Shown: piece after piece, positions 26,616 to 42,236 of the stretch
Numbering within the stretch: position 1 is the first letter of the stretch
How the letters are laid out: each line of letters starts with the position of its first letter
Assembly: GCA_030435675.1 (NCBI GenBank)
Contig: JAUCMV010000006.1
Span: 62,001-126,000 of the forward strand
Origin: Steinernema hermaphroditum
Taxonomy: Eukaryota; Nematoda; Chromadorea; Rhabditida; Steinernematidae
Reading direction: 5' to 3'
Length of the DNA stretch: 64,000 nt
The notes under the pieces: generated by a model
What the model was told of the DNA's origin: nothing
Seen by the model: the letters and a program-made list of their open reading frames with translations, nothing else
Database searches by the model: none
Position numbers and translations under genes: made by a program

Positions 26616-26752
26616 TGTACACTTGAAATGGCACTAGGAACACATTTTATCGGAGCAAGAATTGCTATCGCATGTGGTGACGACAAAGTGACGCCAATAA
26701 ACATTCTTTAGACTGTCTATAAGATTTATTTGCACATTTACAGTCGATAAAG
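26616..26752 (-). promoter_or_regulatory. short intercistronic spacer of a probable PTEN-P450 operon
   Basis: On the minus strand the PTEN stop (26753) is followed by AATAAA at 26730-26725, about 23 nt later, and then by a potential acceptor, gttcctag, about 85 nt after that signal and shortly before the P450 ATG at 26615. Nematode operons typically show a polyadenylation signal followed by about 100 nt and an SL2 trans-splice site. The arrangement fits, but the leader itself cannot be seen in genomic DNA. Confidence 0.6.
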
Positions 26753-29402
26753 CTATTGACAATAAATACCCATAGTGACATGAGATCGGCGAACATCACA
26801 GAACAGAAACCGACATGACTTGAGATCTAAGTTTGTGGCTAGCTGAGTCGACGAGAACATCTGAAATGAAGAATAAGAGACGCCTTATGAGTTTTTTTAA
26901 CGTGAACGTTACATGCAAACGACTATAGCCAACTTCGGCAAGAAGGCAGTAGGCGTCTGGTGGTCAAAGTGGGTAGTACCTTGGGTCCCGTTTTCGGGGT
27001 CCGGATTCGACTCCTTCCGGTCCATATCCAGCTATAGTCGTTTGCACGTAACTTTCGAAGTGTATTTACATGGTCAGGTGTGCGTATAAGCCGTTCTTTT
27101 GAGATTCACTAATGAAGGACTAGCTGTGTGTCAGTTCTCAGCTCGATCCGAGGCGAACACTTTGGAAAGTCTCCTTGTTAGTTATGACTGTTTCGCCTTG
27201 GTAACAGCTATTGCTTTCCTTATTCCTTTGATAGCATGTATGGCTCCGTTCGTCAAGGACACATCTTGTAACGATGAACACCTTCAATGATGTGATATAT
27301 CACTTCACAATTCGATGTAGACAACTCACCCTGAACTGCTTCGGAAGAGTATTGTGCTTCACTGCATAATCAATTTCACACTGTTCGTAGATTTGAACAT
27401 TTTCTCCATCGCGCAGCTGTAAAACTGATGGACTGCAAGGATCGTTTACAGCAGGGCGATCCGCAGTGACTTGGCCAGTGTTGACAAGATCGGCTCTACG
27501 GAAAAGCTCCGACCTTTGCGCATTGTACTCATCTTCTACGTGTCCAGCACGGTGAGCCTCAGCAATCATTTCCTTGTAGTGAGTTTCCACGTGCGTTCCC
27601 TCTCCAGGAGCAAACCACGTTCTCAAGTCTTGTGTCCACTCTTCGCTTACGGGCAGAACGACATCGTCCGCAGTTGTATCTCGGTTATTTACGTTGCGGG
27701 TCAACAAACCTAGAAGAGTCTTATAGTGGGCGTGCGTTAAATTCACGATTACTTTGTCCATTGGGATATGCGTACTCTCTGTCACCGGGATGGAAACGGC
27801 CTCCACACTCGATGTCGCAACAGAACATCGTGTTGAACCATATTTCCCCCAAACGCGACTAAAAAAGCACAATTAGATTATGCAAAAGGCCGTCGGATAC
27901 CCCGTGGTTCTTTTTTAGTTTCACACAAACATCGCCTTCTAGAGGCAGCGGAGTCTCGGCAGTCCATCCAAAGCATCGCCTGCAATCAATACAGTATATC
28001 GAAGGAACGAATTTTAACTCACTTCGATACAACCTTTGTGGATTGACTGCCGCACCTTTCAGGATCATACGGGTCGTAATCCACCGTAACCTGTGATTGA
28101 TCGGATTCCCAAGCCGCATTGTCTTCCTGGATTGTCTCGCGCGAGAACTTGGAAGATCCACTGTGAACCTTTTCGCCGCCAGACTTAACAGTAATGTTCA
28201 GTTTGGAATCCATATAGCTGTCCCATGTTTTTGGGAGTCGTTCGAAGTAGATTCCAACCAGCTCGACACGATGTTTCCGGTACTCTAGATTGTTCCTCTT
28301 CAAGTGTGCAAAGTAGTAGACGTATCGGCGCTGTGACGGAATTGTAAGCCCTTTGTTGTTGACAGTTCGAGTGATCCCATAGAAGTCGATAACTTGACGA
28401 GGGTTCGAGTAAAGTTGCGTGTGAATGAGATACGCACAGATCATCACACCTGTACGGCCCTTCCCCGCTTTACAGTGAACCGCAACAGCGCCGTCGCGTA
28501 TGAAGGTGAGGTATCGTTCAACCTAAAGCGACAAGCAGTTAGAAATCGTTGATGCACAACGAAAGCGTCCCTACATCATCAACAAAATGAAAAATGTAAT
28601 CGAATACAGGTGGTTTGTGATCTTCCATTTTGTAGTAAACGACCCCATCGGGAAACAGCAAACCGTCATATTCAAATCCTCTCTTCCTGGAACAATCGAA
28701 ACATTCAACATCTAAATGGCAGCACCCAGAGATGGGCACGAACGGATCCGGCCGTCCGGGAGCCGATTGACGGTCGGCTCAGGCGTTGAACCAATCCCCT
28801 GAAGGCATATGTGGTCGCTACCGTCTCACCACGCCAGTGCGAGAGAGCGCAGTCTGTTGAATAAAGATAGGGCCACCTTGTTTGTTTTTTCAATATTTTA
28901 AGGAAGCTATATCCTGAACGATCCTTTACTGCCAGACCTAAAAACAGGGTGCCCTATGTTTATGCAACAAACCGTATAATCCATTAGGAGATCGGTTCAA
29001 GGGTTGAGTCGACTGGCCAACCGGTTGACAAGTGATACGGATACGGCTCAGCAGATGCCCATCTCTGGGCTACACTTACAAATTGTACGCTCTGAATCGG
29101 GGATAACGTTGTTTCAGAAAGTGATTCACATCGCTCATTTGGTTTCGAACCAACTCAATGCCGCCACCCATCGCGGGGTAGCCCATAGCGATGATTCTGG
29201 GCGTTATAACTAAAATGCTCATCGTAATGTGGTTGCAAAAAGCTAGACACTCACTAGATAGATCAAGATTATTTCGTCGGCGACGGTTCTGGCTCACAAC
29301 TGTCTTCGCAAAATTGATGATCTTCATTGGAAGTGAAGCGCGTGCATCGTCGTTGTCATTACCCTCTCCATACAGATCTCTATATGTCATGTTCAGGTTC
29401 AT
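26753..29402 (-). CDS. daf-18: PTEN lipid phosphatase (DAF-18)
   Basis: This encodes the phosphatase that removes the 3-phosphate from PIP3 and restrains insulin/PI3K signalling. Exons are 29402-29255, 29209-29080, 28686-28575, 28522-28056, 27979-27901, 27858-27330 and 26860-26753. The phosphatase domain has NFAKTVVSQNRRR, IITPRIIAMGYPA, the MEDHKPP loop and the P loop HCKAGKGRTG, followed by TIPSQRRYVYYFAHL. The C2 domain follows with LPLEGDVCVKL, IWFNTMF and DKVIVNLTH. Within 27858-27330 the conserved frame changes between IWFNTMF and DKVIVNLTH; a 34-nt intron near 27808-27775 or 27785-27752 would repair it and give about 512 residues. Human PTEN has 403; the extra C-terminal tail is acidic. 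A 345-nt repeat element sits in intron 2 and a 145-nt inverted-repeat element in the last intron. Confidence 0.93.
26908..27052. mobile_element. inverted-repeat element with tRNA-like B box in the last PTEN intron
   Basis: The arms 26908-26929 and 27031-27052 are inverted copies of each other with one mismatch in 22 nt. The core contains GGATTCGACTCC at 27003-27014, close to the RNA polymerase III B-box consensus GGTTCGANTCC, with a weaker A-box-like TGGTGGTCAAAGTGGG stretch upstream. A similar design occurs at 39705-39816. It is probably a small tRNA-derived or foldback element. Confidence 0.6.
28725..29069. mobile_element. 345-nt MITE-like element in PTEN intron 2
   Basis: The ends are perfect 14-nt inverted repeats: cccagagatgggca at 28725-28738 and its reverse complement at 29056-29069. 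The interior holds further related words around ggttcaa, ccggttgac and gatacggatac in both orientations. A related copy without its left end lies at about 58235-58345. No transposase frame is present, so it would be non-autonomous. Confidence 0.75.
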
Positions 29403-30767
29403 TCTGAGATGAGAACCTGAAAAGTTCTTCTGAATAGCACAACGAGCACGAGATGCTAAGTAAAACTCTGCTGTCGATGCTGGGTGATATAAGATAGGCC
29501 GTTAAATCGCGATAAAATTAGAAAGCACCAGCGCTGGTATACATCGGACAAAAGTTGAATCGCATACGCACACGCATGAAACGAGAGCGAGAGTATCGCA
29601 TTCAAGTGTGAACTGCCACATCTGGGCGAACGGCGCGTCGATCGACAGCGGCAAAGCACGCCAACGGCGCGCGAGCGAGTAAACGGACAGTCGAAAGAGA
29701 GAACTCATGGAGACTCTCACTCGCTCTCCTTTATTTCGCGCCGCCACACCTCCAATTAGCGTTAATCACCGGAACCGGCTTACTCATCGTCACGTCAGTC
29801 GTGAGGCCGTGAGGAAGAAGCTTAGAGGTGAAAGAGGAGACAATACCCGTAAAGATCCATACTACGCACTCGCATAATGCGGCACCCGAGAAAGAAGGTT
29901 TTGAACTGATAGTCCGTAAATATCACATGTTCGTCGTCAAGTCGTCATTCGCTGTCCAGTCGTCGCGCCAAGGTTTGTTGAATAATAAACTTTGCTCGCT
30001 GAAGCACCTAGTAAAGAATCGTGTGGAATAAGTAGGTTTCAGTGCAAATTTTCACTTGTTTTTGTTCGAAGCGTAACACTCAAGATGATCTGCAGTGCAC
30101 GTTGGTCCAGAAACACGCCGAAATTTTCGTGTATCTTTTCAAGATTTTTGTATCAAGATTTTCTTTTTCGTATGGAAATGTCTCTCATTGTACGGGACCT
30201 CCCGTCAGCGCGGGTGGTCCTGGACTCGATGACGTGACCCCGCCGCCGCCGGTCATCCTGACCTCCACCGATCAGCGAAAAATCAGTCGGCGGGCAGCCG
30301 AGCAACCGCTCGGTCGTCTCTCGCTTCCATCTCCCGCCCCCTCTTGCTTCTCATGTTTGAGCAATTGTACTTATTGCACATATAAAAAGGATAGCTAAAA
30401 GACACCTTAGGCCACTTAAAGGGGAACTCGGAGGAGACCATTCCGGGTTGGACATCGTCTTTTACTCTCGTCTGGTGGATGTTCACTTGGTTTCCCTTTG
30501 GACCGACCACTTTGCCAATACTTTCAAGTACATTTTTTTTGTAGCTCACTTCGAAAACCCATTTCTAAATAAGGAGCAACATGAAGTGAAAGTGCATTAA
30601 ATACCACTTTATTGAAATGTTCCTCTAGTCAAGCATCGTTCATTCACAATCAAATTCATATCTGTAATTCCCGTAATATTTGTCATAAAAAAGCTATGCG
30701 CAAACAATAACTTACAATATCTATGATATAATTGAAAATATAACTTTTTACAAAATTGTGGAAGGAA
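29403..30767. other. intergenic region between PTEN and RABGAP1
   Basis: This 1.36-kb stretch holds the PTEN upstream region, including the acceptor-like ttttcag shortly before ATG 29402, a copy of the short dispersed repeat at 29894-29933, a GC-rich patch at 30190-30340, and the 3' UTR of the RABGAP1 gene. Open frames on both strands have no family features. No gene is called. Confidence 0.5.
29894..29933. repeat. short dispersed repeat, copy 2
   Basis: This is the second copy of the repeat at 537-575, with an identical 20-nt block ccgtaaatatcacatgttcg and a matching gaaggttttgaa at its start. Confidence 0.55.
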
Positions 30768-36534
<5,767 letters not shown>

Positions 36535-36890
36535 GTTATTTAATGTGTCTTAGTCCAGACAGCCCAGGGATAGAGGAATCTCAAAGGGGGTGCTTCCATT
36601 ACGATTTAATTAATTCTTTGGATAGGTTTTCATGGAATGGCCTCCGATCTTTCGAATAATGTGCGATGATAGCTCTGTCCAGACAGAATTAATTGTTCAC
36701 ATTAATGAAAGCCGCTAGATGCTTCGCAAATAGATGCTATACAGGTCACCGGAAAGCGAACCTCTGTCTGTAGTTGTACCAGTAGTACCATTAGTAGGAC
36801 CCCTACAGAACAGGGAAAGTAAATAAAGCGTCTCGCGATGGTTTGAGTGAAAGATACCAAAAAGATGGGCATTAATAATGAAGCCATTCG

Positions 36891-37024
36891 GATCCGCCCA
36901 CAAGCAAAGCTTTTTTGTGTACATGTTCCTTTATATGTTTCAATTTCAATTTATTTGGAACCAGACAGTGAAATATATTCTAGATTGTTCTGTCAAGAAG
37001 AAACCTATTGTCTGCGGGTGGATC
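36891..37024. mobile_element. small inverted-repeat element, copy A
   Basis: The left arm gatccgcccacaagcaaagc (36891-36910) and right arm ending gtctgcgggtggatc (37024) are imperfect inverted repeats. The design, and the internal words gaaatatattc and gtcaagaa, are shared with the element at 51239-51351. It has no coding capacity. Confidence 0.55.
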
Positions 37025-38661
37025 GGAACACCGACTGATTACGGTCCGTTACGGTTATCATCCGCATCAGGGCTGTCAAAGTCTTTAGTCTCGTCTCGAG
37101 ATTTTTATTTTGCTCTCGAGTCTCAAGGTTCAAAAGTCTCGCCTCGCCCAGTCCTGATCGGCATACATCCCTATGGTTCAAATCCACCCTGGGCTATCCT
37201 GAATACACCTCTAAAGAGGTATCATTTTCGCGAACTTATTACTAATGACTTATTACAAGGAAGAATTGACTTATTACAATTATAACCTAACTGCTTACTC
37301 AACCCAATCGAAAAACAAAGATTGCTGACCAGTAGAAACGGTGCTGCATGTGGAGGCGGTTGAAGACTGACGCGAGCGGATAAGTCTCATGGAACGGCGT
37401 CCTTGCTCAAAAATGAAATTCTTCACTGGAGACCGATCGCGGTGATGGCCCCCGCGACGTTCCATTAGAAGCTGGCGGAGGCGGCGTCTGTGAAAGCACG
37501 GCTAATTTGCATTCGATTTCGGCTCGCGTCTGAATCAGTGCCGTTGGAAGGCGCGGCAAAGGCGAGGTGCCTCTGGGGGGATTGGCCGCCCGATGCAGCT
37601 GTACGGAACGCTGCCGAGGATAGAGGCGAGAAGGGTGCGCGAGCGAGTGACGAGAGCACGAGCGCGAGCGCGCAAAAACACGCATTTATCTCATCCATCG
37701 ACGAGTGTTCTACTCTCGGAGGCCTCTTTCCGTCACCGGCGGCGCTATTGATCGCTGCGCAAAATTGGAATTTGCTGATGTTTCCTATTACTTCCAAGCG
37801 ACGTTTGCGATGGCATAACGTCTTGAGCGTGAGAATTGTGCATGTGGTGTGGATTTCCGGCACCCCAGTGGCTTATTAAACGCGCGCAAATGAGCTATTT
37901 GGATTGATTGCAACACTGAGGGGTTAAAAAACTTCCGAAGTGAGTCTAATTTGTACGTTGCATGTTTGAAATTTAGCGGATTCTGTATTTTTGTAAACGT
38001 CCTAGATCTAGAAAATCCAAAGCTAGATCCAAAATCCGTTCAATCACAGGGGTCTTGCTTTTAGGTTACCCTTGAGCTAGAAAATGTTACGGTGGCAACT
38101 TGAAAGATAATGGTTTTAAACGCAAATTCCAATGGTATGAGTGTACTGGTACAGTATGGTTATGTCTAAACTGATCCGAGAAAATCTTAGACCGCCTCCA
38201 AAGCTAACAACCCTTTTCATAACGTCTTTTGTCGCCACTGAAAAGCACCTAGCGGATCTCAAAACAAGCCTACAGTTAATCTGCCTAAAAGAACAAATTC
38301 AGGGAAAGCGAATTGGAAAGCCGATAACTTCAAGGAAAGCCGACAGCTTTAAATATGAGTCTGAAATTGGAACGCAAATATACAAGTTCATACTCAATAC
38401 TAGAACACCTTGTTCCCATTTCAGAATCCGATGATCTGTGCAAATTCAGAATGGAAGTATTTTCTGTTAAAGTATAAAATTACAAATGAGAGTCATGATT
38501 CAGACTCTCAAACTCACAGATACAACTGCCGATGTTCTTAATATTATATTTTCGATCTTTTCTAATCCCAACACAGCTGGGAAACAGCGTTCGAATAAGT
38601 CTACGACCCATCACTTTATGATAAACCCGCTTCGATCCGTCTATTTGACTGATCAGTGCCT

Positions 38662-38868
38662 TCAAAAAATAAACAAACCGGTTGAAACAGTCGAAGCTGA
38701 CGACGAAGACGACTCACTTCGCACGTTGTCACTCACATTATTATTTTCGGCAGTCCGAGGAAATGGCGCCGGCGAAGTCGGCAACGTGGCTACCGACATC
38801 AACGACCTGAAACGATCCATCGGAATGTGCGAACTAAGCGCGTGGTGATCAGGAGGAGGAGGCGCCAC
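38662..38868 (-). CDS. possible serine-rich 5' exon (hypothetical)
   Basis: On the minus strand ATG 38868 opens a frame of about 62 codons ending at a weak donor near 38682. The peptide has APFPRTAENN and a serine run typical of a disordered N terminus. Its position 2.1 kb upstream of the RABGAP1 start on the same strand would allow it to be an alternative first exon of that gene, whose human counterpart has a long disordered N terminus. No acceptor-to-donor chain proves it. Confidence 0.25.
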   Translation of the reverse strand: MAPPPPDHHALSSHIPMDRFRSLMSVATLPTSPAPFPRTAENNNVSDNVRSESSSSSASTVSTGLFIF

Positions 38869-39151
38869 GAACGGTAGATGTTTACAGGATGAGTCGGCGC
38901 GGCAAATGTTTATCGACGTCTGGTGTTGTGTCGCACGATGGCGTTAGCGGGTATTTGGAAAGAGAACGGAAATAACATCGATCGGAGCAGAAGATATAAT
39001 CGATTTTACGACTGAAAAATATGCAGATGCATCGAATGTGGGAAAGATGAATCGTGGGTACAAAAGAAAGGGACACTTTAAAGAAAAAGGGCTATGACGT
39101 GAAGAAAACCAATTTTGATCATATGGATGGAATTTATGTAGAAGCTCCATA

Positions 39152-39474
39152 TCAGAACGAATGAAAGACGGTCGCATTCGTACACATATACAGATGACCG
39201 TTATCGCCGTTCGTGTCGCCGCGGGAGAGCCATAAACAAGCGTTCAGGTGTAAGGGGTACATATTATTGGGTAGCGATACAATCTTGGAAAATGAAAGCA
39301 GCTGAGAAGGGAACGGTTCCGAGAACACGCCACGATTCAGATGAGCTTTGTACACAAGTTTAGCACAGCAATTGGAAATGTATAATACTTTGAAAGCCCC
39401 CTCAGATATGTCAGTTTTAATCATGTCTTCCTTGTCAGTGGGCTGATGGCTTTTATGTGAATGTCTACGAGACA
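39152..39474 (-). CDS. possible single-exon hypothetical protein
   Basis: An open frame of 107 codons starts at ATG 39474 inside a longer open stretch reaching 39679. The sequence (MSRRHSHKSHQPTDKE at the start) has no signal peptide or domain I recognise. It is one of the longer frames in a gene-poor stretch, but codon use is unremarkable and no splice support is visible, so it may be spurious. Confidence 0.25.
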
Positions 39475-39704
39475 TTTTCACGAAAAAATGGTGCTGCTTT
39501 ATATAAACAAACAGAGTGGGATTCGTCACATGAAGCGTTATTTGCATGCACTTTGCGGGCCTGTTTTCTATTTCGGAGAATCTATGACATTTCTTTGGGA
39601 TTTGAAAAAACGCGAGAAGTACGCTGAAACGCAGTTGAAAACACTGTAACCGGGAACGCCACAATCGCCCGAGGGGCATGCACTAGATTACAGCACTAAC
39701 GATG

Positions 39705-39816
39705 TCCGGGCCAGGGTTTTGCGGAACAATGCGTGTGTCCGGAACCGGAAGAAACGGCTCGAGGCGGGTTCGAATCCACCCTGAGGACTGACATTTCCAC
39801 ACAACCCTGGTCCGGG
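39705..39816. mobile_element. inverted-repeat element with tRNA-like B box
   Basis: Arms 39705-39719 (tccgggccagggttt) and 39803-39816 (aaccctggtccggg) are inverted copies with one mismatch. The core has GGGTTCGAATCCACCC at 39766-39781, a perfect polymerase III B box embedded in a T-arm-like hairpin. No complete tRNA cloverleaf can be drawn, so I call it a tRNA-derived repeat. Confidence 0.6.
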
Positions 39817-40172
39817 CCCTGTGAAGCGTTTAGAGTACTTGCGACGGTTCCTCCTTACGGAATTCATTGAAAGGATATGATAATGAGAAACGTTCACGTG
39901 TTTTTGAGTCTTGTCCTATTATGGCACAAACACCATAGCGCCTGATCTTTTTCAATCTTCGGCACAGGGCGCAATATCGGAGTCGAACGCAAACATTTTT
40001 TTCGTGGCTATTCGATAGGCGTTAAAGAACAGTTACGAAAAACATCGAAAATATTGGTAAGACGACACAGATGATCGGTCTAATCGGTTTGCCTAAATCT
40101 CAAGCAGCACATTCGTTGAGAATTCATTGGACGCGTCGATAAGACTCAGACGTCGACAACCAAAAATTCTTT

Positions 40173-42236
40173 ATGCTCTGGGCAAAAAGGGCAAAGTTGG
40201 CCAATCCATACACGCATCTCCACGACACTGGCACACACAATTCCATCCCATCGGCTCCCACAAACGACGCCGAAACGGCTTGCAATGGCACATCGGAGAT
40301 AACGCCATTATCCGGCTCCGCTCGGCGCCCTCTTCCCTCCAAAATAGTTTACAACTCACGCGACGACACAACCGACTTGGCCGACTTCCCGCGTCCACTT
40401 CGATCGGTGGCCGATGGGTAAACAAACAGTCCTAAAGCGAGGAAGTCGCGTTGCGCTGCAAGCTATGGTGCGCAGGTGCATATGTCACCCAAATCCCCGC
40501 AGCGCAAAGTTCACTGGAAGGAGCCAAGCAGAGGAGCGCGGATTCTCAACTTCTTCTACTGCGATGGGCGCATCTTCTGTCTCTGGTTCTTTATATCGGC
40601 CATTGCGGCGTAAGTGCTTTTTTGCATTTAATTAACTATGAGGAAATTGGTATCGTTTGATGAGTCTCGGCGGGCTTCTGCTGGTTAGTGATCAAAGCTC
40701 AGAAAGATGAATTGTTCCTTACTTTCACATTATTCTTTCCTCATATTATTTGCCTACAATATTGTTGCTTGCCAAGTAAAAGATATTTGAAACCTACTAT
40801 TGGGTTGGAATCAGTGAGGCCGACTGATATTGAGCCCAAAAACCCACCGAGTCCGAGTCGTCGGACTCGTCGGTATCACTGGTTGGTATCCTGGATATAA
40901 TGTTGAAAAACATGACAAATGGCGGATCAATTCAATGCTAGTTTAGTGGCCTAATCACGACTATTTCATTAAAGGTATATATCATCTATTAGTACAGTCA
41001 ATGATTGCCTCGCAGCTTTTACAAGGAAACTCTCCTACGCCCTACAAGTGCTGATATTAAGATGCTTGGCTCAAAGTGTTGACCTCCTTAGTTATTTGAT
41101 AAAATGATCAACATGATAAATACAAACTTTCCACGAAATGTAACAAACAAATCGGTGTAACAACAAAGAGAAATGAGATCAAGGAGCCCCTAAATGGTTG
41201 CATTTAGATTAATCTACGCCGTCATACTCTACTTCGCGCTTCTAAATCGAACTCCGTACGCACCCGATCCAGACGCTATCCCGTACATATTCGTTCCCTC
41301 GCATTATAATCTCACCATCCGAATCGATACGTCGCGGGACGACCCGAAACAGGTTTCGCCGCAACAACCGTATCTCCGTCTTCAGTCTTCAAAGTTTTTA
41401 GACGTTTTCCGGGCGAGTGTTCATCAGATTTCGGTCACTGGTGGATACGGCTGTCCTTTTCTTGCATCTTGGAGATAACGTCAACGTCGAGGAGGCCGCT
41501 CTTTTCGCGGTGGTTGATAATGCAAAGAAGTATCGAGTTGCGAGGAAGCGACATAATCCGAGGGTACATACTTGGCTTCTTTGGACACGAGACTTTCCAT
41601 AAGAACTGTCATGACAAACCCATTCAATCTCTGCTTCTTCTATCTCGGAAAGTGATACATAATTTAGACCGAAATCTTAACGATCGTCCTGAATCGAAAC
41701 ATAACAAAACTTCTGGACTATTCGCTGGAACTCTCCTTCTCCGGAAAATTTCGGACCGACAACCTCGGATTACAACTTTTCAACTATCAAACCTTCAACA
41801 ACGAAGAACGTTTCGGAGCTTTATACATCCACCCAGAAAAAGCCATAAAGGGACTGCGATATCTAATACCCTGTCTCGATTCGTCTCAATATCCCGCCCA
41901 ATTCACACTGAATCTTCAAAGGAACGCAGTTATGAGAGCACTATCAAACAGTGTCAGGCTGAAGACCGTCAGTATCGAGGGCGATGAGGAGTTTCTGGAT
42001 GACGGTTTTGCCGAAACTATCGTTCTGTTTCCCTATCAACTAGTCATCGTTGTTTGTGATTTCCAGTACAAAGAGGAGACATCACCAGGAACGGAGCTGA
42101 AAGTGAGGTTAATCCTGCTTGTATGCATAAAAATTGTTCGAGTTATAGATAGCGGCATATTTTCGACCGTCAATAATCAAAAAAATTTCAGTTGAAAGAC
42201 TTTTGCAGTTCATGGACGCTAAATCGAACAGAATAG
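40173..42236 (+). CDS. membrane-anchored M1-peptidase-like protein without catalytic domain
   Basis: Six exons join in frame: 40173-40406, 40476-40609, 41208-41352, 41402-41563, 41668-42102 and 42192-42236, giving about 384 residues. A basic, disordered cytoplasmic part is followed by a signal anchor (LWFFISAIAALIYAVILYFA) and a linker PYAPDPD. The extracellular part fits the N-terminal beta domain of M1 aminopeptidases: FVPSHYNLTI, TFSGRVFIRF, LFLHLGDNV, YSLELSFSGKF, RYLIPCLDSSQYPAQFTL, RALSNS and VCDFQYKE. The HEXXH zinc domain that should follow is absent. Exon 2 may also begin at 40496. Exons 1 to 5 are well supported by phase; the last exon is the weakest. An acidic open stretch at 42291-42464 is in the wrong phase to join and may be an alternative end. 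A non-enzymatic binding or decoy role is possible. Confidence 0.7.

Larger units (their letters stand above)
36535..40172. other. gene-poor 3.6-kb region upstream of RABGAP1
   Basis: No complete gene is supported here. The stretch holds a small inverted-repeat element (36891-37024), a B-box-like word at about 37168-37183, a GC-rich block at 37400-37880 with overlapping open frames on both strands, a possible serine-rich exon on the minus strand (38662-38868), a possible single-exon minus-strand frame (39152-39474) and an inverted-repeat element with a B box (39705-39816). Some of the GC-rich material may be alternative promoters or first exons of RABGAP1. Confidence 0.45.

Noticed and set aside
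30283..30549. A minus-strand frame downstream of RABGAP1
   Set aside because: It lies after the RABGAP1 stop, has no acceptor or domain, and overlaps a GC-rich intergenic patch.
37168..37183. B-box-like ggttcaaatccaccc
   Set aside because: No A box at the right distance and no cloverleaf; probably a repeat fragment.
37400..37880. Overlapping GC-rich open frames on both strands
   Set aside because: Neither shows a domain or matching splice sites; GC-rich sequence leaves many frames open by chance.
39766..39781. A tRNA gene suggested by the perfect B box
   Set aside because: No acceptor stem or anticodon arm can be drawn around it; the flanks form a different, longer hairpin.
41194..41207. 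ATG 41194 as the start of the M1-like gene
   Set aside because: An acceptor at 41206-41207 joins in phase to an upstream exon with the first half of the signal anchor, so the ATG lies in an intron.
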